From: DATGPD01 sp031423015
GTDB lineage: Bacteria; Planctomycetota; UBA1135; UBA2386
Direction: 5' to 3'
Length of the DNA: 64,000 nt
Assembly (NCBI GenBank): GCA_031423015.1
Contig: JANPER010000040.1
Span: 1-64,000 of the forward strand
Both the position numbers and the translations under genes were made by a program. The notes beneath the pieces are model-generated. The model was not told the DNA's origin. It searched no databases and saw only the letters and a program-made list of their open reading frames with translations. How positions within the stretch are numbered: position 1 is the stretch's first letter; every line of letters begins with the position of its first letter. This document shows positions 45,694 to 54,658 of the stretch, piece after piece.

Positions 45694-46974
45694 ATGCGCT
45701 TCCTCGCCGCGTCTCTTCTTCTCGTCTCTACCGCGTCGCTCCCGGCGCAGAACGTCGTCGCAGTCAAGGCTGGCCGCGCGATCACGATGGCCGGTGGTGA
45801 CCTCGCCAACGTCACCATCCTGATCGAGAACGGCCGCATCACCAAGATCGGCGACAAGGTCGAGGTGCCGTGGAACGCCACCACGATCGACGCCACCGAC
45901 AAGGTGGTGATGCCCACGTATGTGCTGGCGCACAGCTCGGGCGGCATGCGCGGCTCGAACGAGAACATGGCCAACGTCCCGTACCTCACGGTGCAGGACG
46001 CGGTCGACCCCTCGTCGAAGTTCTTCCAAGAGTGCCTGCGCAACGGCATCGGCACGATCCACGTCATCCCCGGCAACCGCACGCTGATCGGCGGCCAAGG
46101 CATGATCTGCAAGCCGTACGGGCAGACCGTGGAGGATCTCACGATCCGCGCCAAGGGTGGCCTCAAGCTGTCGTTGTTCGCCGAGCCGGGCGGGGCCTTG
46201 GCGCAGGTGCAGAAGCTGCGGCGCGCCCTCGACGAAGTGCGCGACCACATCGCCGACTTCGAGCGGCGCAAGAAGGAGTTCGCGGATCTTCAGGCAGCCG
46301 AGAAGGCCGCGGCCCCCGAGGCCAAGGACGCCAACGCCAAGAAGGAGTTCGACGGCAAGATCGATCCGACCAAGCAACCGGCCGTCGATCTGTTGCAGGG
46401 CAAGAACATCGCCTTTCTGTATGTGCCCGACGCGGCGATGGTGCAGGAGGCCCGGCGCTTGATCCAGGAGTACGGCTTCAAGGCGGTGCTGGTGCTCGGG
46501 CCCAAGGCCTACAAGGCCGTGGCCCAACTGAGCGGCCTCGACCTGCCGGTCGTGCTCGACGGCGACCTCGAGATCTGGGAGAAGGAGCCGCCGGCCACCA
46601 AGACCAAGAAAGCCTGTCTTGGCATCGAGCTGTACAAGCGCGGCGTGCCGTTCGCCCTCGATGTGTCGACCGGCCAGACCGGCGCGGAGCGCTTTCCGTG
46701 GTGGCAGATGGCCACGCTCATGCGCAACGGCGTCGACCAAGGCACCGCGATGCGCGCGTTCACCACAACGCCAGCCAAGCTGCTTGGCATCGAAAGCGAA
46801 GTGGGCACCCTGACCCAAGGCATGCGCGCCAACCTGCAGGTCTTGACCGGTGACCCATTGGCCTCAACCACGTGGGTCGACACCGTCATCATCGACGGCG
46901 AAACGGTGTACGAGCGGAGCAAGGACGCGCGCCTGCAGTATCTGTTTGGCGCCAGCAAGGAGACCGACAAGTGA
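45694..46974 (+). CDS. exported amidohydrolase-like protein 4, metal site lost
   Basis: About 426 residues with a signal peptide ending SLPAQN. The family's strand-1 ligand region reads VVMPTYVLAHSSGG: a single histidine remains and the Asp of PGxID is gone. A charged helical insert (about 180-235, rich in Lys, Glu, Ala) separates the halves. TIHVIPGNRTLIGGQG is shared with genes 3 and 5. The C-terminus (AKLLGIESEVGTLTQGMRANLQVLTGDP) is family-like. The stop overlaps the GTG start of gene 5 (GTGA, 46971-46974). Start set at the ATG at 45694 because the signal peptide follows directly. Confidence 0.82.
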   Translation: MRFLAASLLLVSTASLPAQNVVAVKAGRAITMAGGDLANVTILIENGRITKIGDKVEVPWNATTIDATDKVVMPTYVLAHSSGGMRGSNENMANVPYLTVQDAVDPSSKFFQECLRNGIGTIHVIPGNRTLIGGQGMICKPYGQTVEDLTIRAKGGLKLSLFAEPGGALAQVQKLRRALDEVRDHIADFERRKKEFADLQAAEKAAAPEAKDANAKKEFDGKIDPTKQPAVDLLQGKNIAFLYVPDAAMVQEARRLIQEYGFKAVLVLGPKAYKAVAQLSGLDLPVVLDGDLEIWEKEPPATKTKKACLGIELYKRGVPFALDVSTGQTGAERFPWWQMATLMRNGVDQGTAMRAFTTTPAKLLGIESEVGTLTQGMRANLQVLTGDPLASTTWVDTVIIDGETVYERSKDARLQYLFGASKETDK

Positions 46975-49715
46975 AGCGCTTGGTGCTCGCTGCCGTCACG
47001 TTGGCGCTGAGCCCGGCGCCAGCGCTGGCGCAAGACGCCTTGGTCGTGCGCTGCGGCACCGTCCACCTCGGCGACGGTCGCGTGCTCGAACGCGGCTTCC
47101 TCGTGGTGCGTGACGGTCGCTTCGTTTCCGTCGGCCCCGACCTGCCAGCCGATGCGCAAAACCTGCCGGTGATCGACGTGCGCGACAAGGTCGTGATGCC
47201 CGGGTTGGTCGCCGCCGACACCGATCTCGCCGGCAACGTGGATGCCGATTATCAGGCCACGCCCGATGTAGTGGCGCTCGACGGCTTCGACTTCGAACGC
47301 GCGCAAGAACGCGCGCTGTCGGGCGGCGTGACCACGGTCTACCTGTCGCCCGGTCGCAACCGCTTGCTGCCCGGACAGGGCTCGGTGGTGAAGCTCGCGG
47401 GCGACGATCCCGCGCGCCGCGTGCTCGCCGCCACCAATGCGTTGCGCGTGACGCTGGGCGAAGCCAGCACCAACGCACCGCCGCTGTTCGAGCCGACGGC
47501 GGCGCCCAGCACCGACGACCCGCTCTTGCCGGCGCGACGTCAGTTCCCGACCGCGCGTATTTCGCAGCTCGCCGAACTGCGCCGCATCTTTCGCGAGGCG
47601 CAGGTCGCCGCACAGCAAGGCCGCGACGATGTCGGCCCCGGCGCCGATGAGCATCAATACGACCCGGCTCCCTTGCTGCACGTCTTGCGCGGCGAGCTGC
47701 CGCTGCGCGCCCGCGCCGGGCGCGCCGACGACGTGCGGCGCGCGCTGCAACTCGCTGGCGCCCTCGGCACGCGCCTCGTACTCGAAGACCCCGCCGAACT
47801 CGACAAGGTCGCCGCCCTGGCCGCGCGCGCCGGCGCGCTGGTCTCGTTCCGCATTCCTCTGCGCTTGGGGCAGAGCAACGCGGGTGGCGAGAACAAGCTC
47901 GATCTCACGCCGCAGGTGACCAGCGAGGCCGTACTGGCCGCCGCGCGCATGGGGATCACCTTCGCGCTGTCGCCGAGTCACGACGACGATCTCGCCGACC
48001 TTCTGATGGTCGCGGCATCGACCGTGCGTGCCGGGCTCACACCGGAACAAGCCCTGCTTTCGATCACCACCGGCGCCGCCAGCGTACTCGGGGTGCAGGA
48101 ACGGGTCGGTCTGTTGGCGGTCGGGCGCGATGCCGACTTCGTGGTCCTGAGCGGCCAACCGATGGCCACCGGCACCTTGGTCGAGAAGACCTACGTCGAC
48201 GGCCGCGTGGCTTTTTCCCGCACCGCCGGCAGCAATCTCTTGGCCGTCCGCGCCCGCAAGATCCTGACTGTCGATGGCCCCGTGTTGCGCGACGCCGTCG
48301 TGCTCATCGAGGACGGCAAGATCAAAGCAATCGGCGAAGGGCTGACGATTCCGTTCGGCGCGCGCGTGATCGAGACCAACGGCGTGGTGGTGCCTGGCTT
48401 CATCGACGGCTACTGCCACGCCGGCCTGTCCGCCGTCGGCGGCGATGGCCAAGTGCCGCGCGGCGCGCTCGACCACGAGATCACGCAAGCCGTGGAGGCG
48501 CAGGACAAGACTCTGCGTGGCGCGCTCGCCGCCGGCGTGACCACGGTTTTGGTGTCGGGGCGCGACGACGGCGCCGTGTCGGGCCGCGCCGCCGCGCTCA
48601 AGACGGGCGCGCGTGATCGCAAGAGCTTCATCGTCAAGCCGATGGCAGCGTTGCGCTTCGTGCACGACGCGCTTGGCCCCAACGCGCTGGAGCCGTTCGA
48701 CACCCTGCTCGAGCGCACGCAGCGCTACGTCGAGAGCTGGCAGAAGTACGAGAAGGCGCTGGCCGAGGGCAAGGAGATCGAGATCGCACCCGAGAAGCCA
48801 GCCGACGACGATCCGGTGACCGGCGTGTGGGAAGGCGACATCGAGAACGCGCAGCTGCCGTTTCCGATCGGCTTCAACCTGAACCTGCGCCTCGTCGCCG
48901 GCGTGGTGACCGGCCAAGTCACCGTCGTCATGCGCGGCCAGGAGCGCCCACCCACCGATCTCGAGAGCGGCTCGTTCAAAGACGGCAAACTCAAACTCAC
49001 CTTCTCAATGGGCATGGGCGGCTCGCTCACCCTCGACGCCACCGTCGAGAACGACAACCTCGAGGGCACGCTCGGTGGCGGCTTCCTCGGCGGCAAGCTG
49101 AAGGCCAAGCGCGTCAGCAAAGAAGTGCCCACCGACCTTTCGGGCGACAGTGCCTCGCGCAAGCCGCGCATCGACGAGAGCCTCGAGCCGGTGCGCGCAT
49201 GGATCGAGGGCAAGGCGGTTGCCATCGTGCGCTGCAACAAGGCGCCAGCGATCGCCGCCATGCTCGAGTGGGCCACGAAGAACAAGGTGCGCGTGGCCCT
49301 GCACGGCGCGGCCGACGCGGGCAAGACGCCAGCCGTGTTGGGGACGACGAAGCCCGGTGTGCTGCTCGACCCTGACTTCATGGTGCGCGAGCCAGACGGT
49401 GTGGTGAACCGCGCCAAGCAACTGAGCGACGCCGGGGTGGACGTGGCGCTCGTCTCCGGTGCCACCGCGGGCGCGCGCTTCTTGCCGGTGCACGCCGCGT
49501 ACGCGGTGCGACACGGGCTCGAGCCCGAGGCCGCGTTGCGGGCGGTGACCCTGAACCCGGCCACCATCCTCGGCTTGCAAGACCGTGTCGGCAGTCTGAG
49601 GGTCGGCAAGGACGCCGACCTCGTGGTGTTCAGCGGCGAACCGTTCGAGCTGACCAGCCGAATCGAAGCCGTGATCTGCAACGGCGAAGTCGTCGTCGAC
49701 AACCGCACCCGGTGA
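46971..49715 (+). CDS. exported double amidohydrolase-like protein 5 with inserted beta domain
   Basis: About 914 residues: signal peptide ending ALAQDA, a first amidohydrolase-like domain (about 20-420; strand-1 region PGLVAADTDLAG without histidines) and a second one (about 420-914; PGFIDGYCHAGL with one histidine). The second domain is split by a strand-rich insert (about 620-725, GVWEGDIENAQLPFPIG then LKLTFSMGMGGSLTLDATVE) resembling a small lipocalin-like barrel found in planctomycete proteins. The two halves look like a tandem duplication. Both end with the GSLxxGKDADLVVFSG motif. GTG start overlaps the stop of gene 4. No complete active site is present in either half. Confidence 0.82.
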   Translation: MKRLVLAAVTLALSPAPALAQDALVVRCGTVHLGDGRVLERGFLVVRDGRFVSVGPDLPADAQNLPVIDVRDKVVMPGLVAADTDLAGNVDADYQATPDVVALDGFDFERAQERALSGGVTTVYLSPGRNRLLPGQGSVVKLAGDDPARRVLAATNALRVTLGEASTNAPPLFEPTAAPSTDDPLLPARRQFPTARISQLAELRRIFREAQVAAQQGRDDVGPGADEHQYDPAPLLHVLRGELPLRARAGRADDVRRALQLAGALGTRLVLEDPAELDKVAALAARAGALVSFRIPLRLGQSNAGGENKLDLTPQVTSEAVLAAARMGITFALSPSHDDDLADLLMVAASTVRAGLTPEQALLSITTGAASVLGVQERVGLLAVGRDADFVVLSGQPMATGTLVEKTYVDGRVAFSRTAGSNLLAVRARKILTVDGPVLRDAVVLIEDGKIKAIGEGLTIPFGARVIETNGVVVPGFIDGYCHAGLSAVGGDGQVPRGALDHEITQAVEAQDKTLRGALAAGVTTVLVSGRDDGAVSGRAAALKTGARDRKSFIVKPMAALRFVHDALGPNALEPFDTLLERTQRYVESWQKYEKALAEGKEIEIAPEKPADDDPVTGVWEGDIENAQLPFPIGFNLNLRLVAGVVTGQVTVVMRGQERPPTDLESGSFKDGKLKLTFSMGMGGSLTLDATVENDNLEGTLGGGFLGGKLKAKRVSKEVPTDLSGDSASRKPRIDESLEPVRAWIEGKAVAIVRCNKAPAIAAMLEWATKNKVRVALHGAADAGKTPAVLGTTKPGVLLDPDFMVREPDGVVNRAKQLSDAGVDVALVSGATAGARFLPVHAAYAVRHGLEPEAALRAVTLNPATILGLQDRVGSLRVGKDADLVVFSGEPFELTSRIEAVICNGEVVVDNRTR

Positions 49716-49722
49716 CCACGCG

Positions 49723-51108
49723 ATGATCTCGATGCGAATCAGCAACCTCTCGCTCCTGTGTTACCTCGCCGCGACCGTCTCGGCGCAGCACGAGCTGGCG
49801 CCGACCGCGAGCCACGCGGCGCTGTCGATGCAGGTCTACTACGGCAATCGGCCGCGTACCGAGGCCGCGCACAAGGTGGCGACCTGGGGGCCCCTCAAAG
49901 TGCCGAGCCCGGCGTACGCGTTCCGCGCGGCGCGCGTGCTACCGATCGAGGGCGCGCCGATCGAGCACGGCATCGTGCTCAGCAAGGACGGCGACATCGT
50001 CGCCGTCGGCAAGGCGAGCGAGGTGGTCGTCCCCGACGGTTACGAGATCGTCGATTGCGGCGATGCTTGGCTGTTCCCCGGCCTCGTCGACCTGCACAAC
50101 CACATCAGCGGTCCGAGCCAGGGTGACATCAACGACACGGTGCACCCCACCAACCCGGAGTTCCGCACCGTCGACTTGATCACGATGGACCACCGCGCCA
50201 TGCGCCTGGCGCTCGCGGGCGGCGTCACGTCGGCGCTCTACATCCCCGGCTCGGGATCCAACATGGGCGGCTTCGGCACGCTCACCAAGCTCGCCGGCCG
50301 GTCGCCGGAGGAGGCCCTCATCCGTTTTCCGGGCAGCCTGAAGATCGCGCAGGCTGGCAACCCCGAGCGCGGCAGCGGCGACCTCGGGGCCGGCGTGATC
50401 GGCATGAATCAAGGCCTGCGCTTCACGTTGCAGCGCGGCTACGAGTACTGGAAGGCGTGGGAGGACTTCGACCAGGGCCTCCACAAGCAGCCTGAATACC
50501 GCGCCGACCTGCACTACCTGCGCGGCCTGTTCCGCCACGAGTATCCGATCAGCGTACACACGCAGATCTACCAGGTCGTGTTGCAGACCATCCGACAACT
50601 GCGCCTCGAGTTTGGCCTGTGGACCTTCGTCGACCACGGTGAGTTCGACGCTTACCGCATGAGTGACTTTGCGGCCGAGTCGGGGGTCGCGATCGTGACT
50701 GGCCCGCGCAACTACCACTTCGACAACAACACGTGCGAGTTCATCGGCCTCGCCGCGGCGTGGACCAAGGGCGGCCAACACGGCTGGCGCACACCGGTGC
50801 GTGGCGTCGGCCGCGACGGCATTGGCTTCAACACCGACTCGCCGGTGGTGCCGCAGGAGCAGCTGCCGATGCAGGCCGCGATCGCGGTGCGTTTGGGTTT
50901 GGCCGACGACGTCGCAATCCGCGCGCTCACCATCAATCCGGCGCGCATCGCCGGCATCGATCATCGCGTCGGCTCGCTGACCGCCGGCAAGGACGCTGAC
51001 CTCGTCGCCTGGAGCGGCGACCCGATCGATCCGCGCAGCCACGTCAAGATGACCGTCGTCAACGGCCGCATCGTGTATCGCCGCAACCCCGACCGCCCCC
51101 TGTTTTGA
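49723..51108 (+). CDS. exported amidohydrolase 6, complete active site
   Basis: A 461-residue exported metal-dependent hydrolase of the amidohydrolase superfamily (M38/dihydroorotase-like imidazolonepropionase group). It is the only member of the array with all expected ligands: His125 and His127 (FPGLVDLHNHISG), His279 (PISVHTQ), His305 (FVDHGEF) and Asp372 (GFNTDSP). The signal peptide (about 4-20) starts at ATG 49723 or 49732. A lysine for carboxylation is not obvious. The substrate is unknown; possible ones are cyclic amides, dipeptides or N-acylated compounds in the periplasm. Its C-terminus (GIDHRVGSLTAGKDADLVAW) is complete. Confidence 0.92.
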   Translation: MISMRISNLSLLCYLAATVSAQHELAPTASHAALSMQVYYGNRPRTEAAHKVATWGPLKVPSPAYAFRAARVLPIEGAPIEHGIVLSKDGDIVAVGKASEVVVPDGYEIVDCGDAWLFPGLVDLHNHISGPSQGDINDTVHPTNPEFRTVDLITMDHRAMRLALAGGVTSALYIPGSGSNMGGFGTLTKLAGRSPEEALIRFPGSLKIAQAGNPERGSGDLGAGVIGMNQGLRFTLQRGYEYWKAWEDFDQGLHKQPEYRADLHYLRGLFRHEYPISVHTQIYQVVLQTIRQLRLEFGLWTFVDHGEFDAYRMSDFAAESGVAIVTGPRNYHFDNNTCEFIGLAAAWTKGGQHGWRTPVRGVGRDGIGFNTDSPVVPQEQLPMQAAIAVRLGLADDVAIRALTINPARIAGIDHRVGSLTAGKDADLVAWSGDPIDPRSHVKMTVVNGRIVYRRNPDRPLF

Positions 51109-51118
51109 GGATGACCCG

Positions 51119-52576
51119 ATGAAGCGCTTTCCTTGCCATGTCGCATCGCTCGTCGCTCTCGCAGCGATCTTGCCGGCACAGAGCGAACGCGGCCTGGCGA
51201 TCGTCAACGCCCGCTTGCTGCCGATCAGCGGCGCCGCCATCGAGCGCGGCACGCTGCTCGTGCGCAACGGCAAGATCGAGCAACTCGGCGCCGACGTGGT
51301 CGCGCCGGCCGGCTACCGCGTCGTCGACGCGGCGGGTGGCACGCTGATGCCAGGCGCGATCAACGCGCACACGCACACCGGCCTGGTGCAAGCCCAGCAA
51401 CCGAGTGAAGAGCGCCCCAATCAGTTCAGGCGCGGTGGGCGCGGTCGACGCGGCGGCGGCGCTCCGTCTGGACCGGCCAACGCGGAGAACAAAAGTGGCG
51501 ACCGAGTGATCGACCTGCTCTACCCGCGACAAGAGGTGTTCGGCGAGCTGCTCCGCGACGGGGTGACCACGCTCGGCATCGCCCCGCTCGGACGTGGCCT
51601 GCCGGGGCAGGGCGCAGCGGTGCGACCGCGCGGCGACGACATCGCGGCAATGACGGTGCTGCCCAGCGCGTTCTTGTCGATCGCGCCGGTGGCCGACACC
51701 AAGACCAAGGACCTGATCCGGAAGGCGCTCGAAGATGGCAAGCGCGCGGTCGAGCGGCGCAAGCGGCGGGCAGAGGCCAAGCCCCAGGATGGCAACTCGG
51801 CTGATGGCAAGGCGGCTGAAGGCGAGAAGAAGCCCGAGGCCGGCGCTGAAGCGAGCAACAAGCCAGAAGCGGAAAAGCCGGCCGACAAGCCTGGTGACAA
51901 ACCAACCGAGGACAAGCCGGGCGACAAGCCGACCGAGAAGCCCGCCGCCAAACCCCCCGAAGGCAACGCAGCCGCCGACGCGCGCCCGCAGCAACCTGCC
52001 GCGCCCGATCCCGCAGCGGAAGCCATCGCCGATCTCCTCGAGGGCAAGACGCGCGGACTCGTGCAGGCCGACTCGGCAATGGAGTTCCTGCACTGGGCCG
52101 AGGCCAGCAAGGACGCGCACTTTCCGTTGGTGATCGTGGCACGCCGGCACGCGACCGCGACGGCGCAGGGTTCGCTCGACCTCGTGATCGACAAGTTGAA
52201 GGAGAGCAAGAGCACCGTGCTCCTGACCCCCGAGTTCGGCACGCAACCCAACACCGAGTACCAGGTGAATCTGGCCGCGCGCCTACACGCGGCGGGCATC
52301 GAGGTTGGTTTCCTGTTGGCTGAACGTGGCCGTGCGCTCAGCGGCGCTCGCACCCAACTGATGGAGCTGGTGCGTGCCGGCCTTCCCGCCGACGTCGCGT
52401 TGCGCGGCATCACGCTGACGCCCGCCAAGGTACTCGGCATCGACAAGCAAGTGGGGAGCCTCGAGGTAGGCAAGGCCGCCAACCTCTTGCTGTGGACCGC
52501 CGACCCGCTCGATCCGCTCGCGCGCCTGCGCCACGTGTGGCTCGAAGGCCAAGAGATCGAAGACGACACCCGATGA
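51119..52576 (+). CDS. exported amidohydrolase-like protein 7, partial metal site
   Basis: A 485-residue protein with a signal peptide ending ILPAQS. The HxH pair is present (His84 and His86 in MPGAINAHTHTGL), but no clear strand-5, -6 or -8 ligands remain; a possible leftover is RRHATATAQ. A long Lys/Pro/Asp/Glu-rich linker (about 220-300) lies in the middle and separates the N-terminal and C-terminal parts. It ends with VLGIDKQVGSLEVGKAANLLLW. It starts 10 bases after gene 6 and its stop overlaps gene 8 (ATGA, 52573-52576). Confidence 0.84.
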   Translation: MKRFPCHVASLVALAAILPAQSERGLAIVNARLLPISGAAIERGTLLVRNGKIEQLGADVVAPAGYRVVDAAGGTLMPGAINAHTHTGLVQAQQPSEERPNQFRRGGRGRRGGGAPSGPANAENKSGDRVIDLLYPRQEVFGELLRDGVTTLGIAPLGRGLPGQGAAVRPRGDDIAAMTVLPSAFLSIAPVADTKTKDLIRKALEDGKRAVERRKRRAEAKPQDGNSADGKAAEGEKKPEAGAEASNKPEAEKPADKPGDKPTEDKPGDKPTEKPAAKPPEGNAAADARPQQPAAPDPAAEAIADLLEGKTRGLVQADSAMEFLHWAEASKDAHFPLVIVARRHATATAQGSLDLVIDKLKESKSTVLLTPEFGTQPNTEYQVNLAARLHAAGIEVGFLLAERGRALSGARTQLMELVRAGLPADVALRGITLTPAKVLGIDKQVGSLEVGKAANLLLWTADPLDPLARLRHVWLEGQEIEDDTR

Positions 52577-54024
52577 ACCTCCGCTCGCTTCTCGTTCTCT
52601 TGTTCGCGGCCTCGTTGACCAGCGAACTCGTCGCGCAGCGCGGGCGCGCGCGCGGCCGTGGTCGCGGCGACGCGCCCGCCACTTCGACCCCCGCGCCCGC
52701 ACCCAAGGAGCCCGCCAAGGTCTTGCAGTGGACGGCGGTGGTCGGCGGCGACGTGCACATCGGGGATGGCCGCGTCCTACGCGGCGCCACCGTGCTGATC
52801 GGCGACGACAAGGTGCAGGCCGTGGGCCACGACCTCGAACTGCCGGCGGGCACGACCGTCCTGCGGGCCGACGGCAAGGTGGTCACGCTGGGCTACGTCG
52901 CGGTGCGCGCGCAAGGCATCGGGCTCCCTGCGTCGGTGACCGGCGACGTCAAGGACGCGGTCAATCCGTTCGATCCAGCGATCAAACGCGCGCTCGCCGC
53001 GGGCCTCACGTCGTACCTCTATCTGACGGGCGGCGGCCAAGGCACGCCGAGCGGCACGTCAGCGCTGGTCAAACTCGCGTACGGTGACCTGCCGGCGATG
53101 ATTCGGCACGGGCAGTGCGTCTATCAAATGCGCGCGCCGCTGTCGGCGACCGAGTGGCGCCGCTTGCGCGAGCTGGTGACGCAGGCCAAGGAACACAAGG
53201 CGAAGGTCGACGCGGCCCTCGCGGCGCCTGGTGGTGCCAGCAGCCCGACCCCCGGCGCAGGCGCTCCGGAGCGCGGCGCAACCGGCGAACGGGGCGGCTC
53301 GCAGGGTGGCCAAGGCGCTGCCCCGCGCACCGCGCCACCGCCGAGCGCGCCAGCCGGCACCGAGGAACTGCTGCGCATCCTGCGCGGTGAAGCGCGCCTC
53401 TGGGTCCGCCTCGAAGCTGGCGGCGGCGGCGGCCGCGGTGGTGGCGAGGGCGGGGCCGACGACCGCGACGAGATTCGTCAAGCCCTGCAGATCGCCGAAC
53501 TGCTGGGCGAAGGCGTGGTCCTTGACGATCCAACCACGGGCTGGTGCCTCGCCGACGAGATCGCCAGCACCGACTCGATGGTGATTCTCAACCCGCGCAA
53601 CATCAGTGCGCCCGACCCAACCAATCCCGACCAAACCGGCGCCAACATGGCCGCGGCCCGCATCCTCGACGAGGCCGGCGTGCCGATCGCCGTCACTTGC
53701 CCCTCGGGTCGCTTTGGCGGCGCCCAGGTGGGGACTGGCGGGATCATGGGTTCCGACCTGAACACCCCGCAAGTCGATGCAGCCTTCGCCATTCGCGGCG
53801 GGCTCGACCCGCGCCGAGGTTTGCGCACGCTGACCCTCGATGCGGCCCGCGTGGTGGGCGCCGACCGTTTCGTCGGCAGTCTCGAGCCAGGTAAGGACGC
53901 GGACCTTCTGATCCTGGACGGAGACCCGCTGTCGTACCGAACGTTCGTTGAGACCGCAGTCGTCAACGGCAAGGTGGTCTACGAGAAGGCCAAGGAGTCG
54001 CTTTACCGGAATCTCAGCCGCTGA
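52573..54024 (+). CDS. exported amidohydrolase-like protein 8, metal site lost
   Basis: The last gene of the array (483 aa from the ATG at 52573). A signal peptide (about 1-22, ends LVAQRG) is followed by an Arg/Gly-rich stretch, then the beta-sandwich (AVVGGDVHIGDGRVLRGATV). The strand-1 region reads VTLGYVAVRAQGIG, with no histidine. A Gly/Ala/Pro-rich insert (about 215-265) and a second Gly run near 285-300 interrupt the domain. The C-terminus (VVGADRFVGSLEPGKDADLLILDGDP) is family-like. The stop codon is followed by about 145 bases without a clear terminator before the NTF2-like gene. Confidence 0.82.
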   Translation: MNLRSLLVLLFAASLTSELVAQRGRARGRGRGDAPATSTPAPAPKEPAKVLQWTAVVGGDVHIGDGRVLRGATVLIGDDKVQAVGHDLELPAGTTVLRADGKVVTLGYVAVRAQGIGLPASVTGDVKDAVNPFDPAIKRALAAGLTSYLYLTGGGQGTPSGTSALVKLAYGDLPAMIRHGQCVYQMRAPLSATEWRRLRELVTQAKEHKAKVDAALAAPGGASSPTPGAGAPERGATGERGGSQGGQGAAPRTAPPPSAPAGTEELLRILRGEARLWVRLEAGGGGGRGGGEGGADDRDEIRQALQIAELLGEGVVLDDPTTGWCLADEIASTDSMVILNPRNISAPDPTNPDQTGANMAAARILDEAGVPIAVTCPSGRFGGAQVGTGGIMGSDLNTPQVDAAFAIRGGLDPRRGLRTLTLDAARVVGADRFVGSLEPGKDADLLILDGDPLSYRTFVETAVVNGKVVYEKAKESLYRNLSR

Positions 54025-54169
54025 CCAGCGGCAAATCGAAGGCAGGGCGAACGAAGTTCGGTACCCGCTTTCTTGTTAGAACGTTGGCCCTGGCGGCCCT
54101 CGCATCCCAAAATCCCGGCGCCCCGCGACGACCGCGGAGCCCGCATACCCAAGCACCAACCCTTCCCCC

Positions 54170-54607
54170 ATGGTGGCACCTGCAAATCCGGCCATGAGCG
54201 TCGAAGCCCACAAGGAAATCGAAGACTTCTTCCGCAACATGCGGCAGGCCTTCAACAGCCGCGACATCAAGGCCTATCGCGCGCACTTCTGGACCGACAA
54301 GCGCTTCATCCACTTCGACGCCTCGGGCCGTATCGACGTGGGTTGGGGCGCCTACGAGGAGTTCCTCGACCAGGAGTTCCGCTACATGGAGACGCTGAAG
54401 CTCGAGCTGAAGGACCTAGCGGTTCAGGTCTTTGGCGACGACTTCGCGGCGGCCCACGGTTTTTGGAAGCTGCAACAGATCGACGCTGGCGGGCGCGAAC
54501 AAGCGGTGTACGGGCGAGTCACGTTCACCTGCCACCGCATCGGCAACGACTGGAAGATCGTGAGCCAGCACTTCTCGCCGGTGGCCGACGACCCGTCGAC
54601 CACGTAG
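54170..54607 (+). CDS. SnoaL/NTF2-like protein (DUF4440-type)
   Basis: A small cytoplasmic protein of 145 residues (137 if it starts at ATG 54194, where MSVEAHKEIEDF begins). It has the cone-shaped NTF2/SnoaL layout: helix (EIEDFFRNMRQAFNSRDIKAY), FWTDKRFIHFDASG, ELKDLAVQVFGDDFAAAHGFW and TFTCHRIGNDWKIVSQHFSP, the last being the usual C-terminal signature. Members bind small molecules or act as association domains. It may be the last gene of the amidohydrolase operon or independent, since the gap is 145 bases. It has no signal peptide, unlike the array. Confidence 0.85.
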   Translation: MVAPANPAMSVEAHKEIEDFFRNMRQAFNSRDIKAYRAHFWTDKRFIHFDASGRIDVGWGAYEEFLDQEFRYMETLKLELKDLAVQVFGDDFAAAHGFWKLQQIDAGGREQAVYGRVTFTCHRIGNDWKIVSQHFSPVADDPSTT

Positions 54608-54658
54608 GCGGCTACCTCTGTGGCCGACGCCGCGATGCGGTGCCGATGGCCAGTTCGG

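Noticed and set aside
46509..48917. Open frame of about 800 codons on the minus strand opposite amidohydrolase genes 4 and 5
   Set aside because: It mirrors the plus-strand genes, has no recognisable domain and is His/Arg-rich in the way antisense frames of GC-rich genes are.
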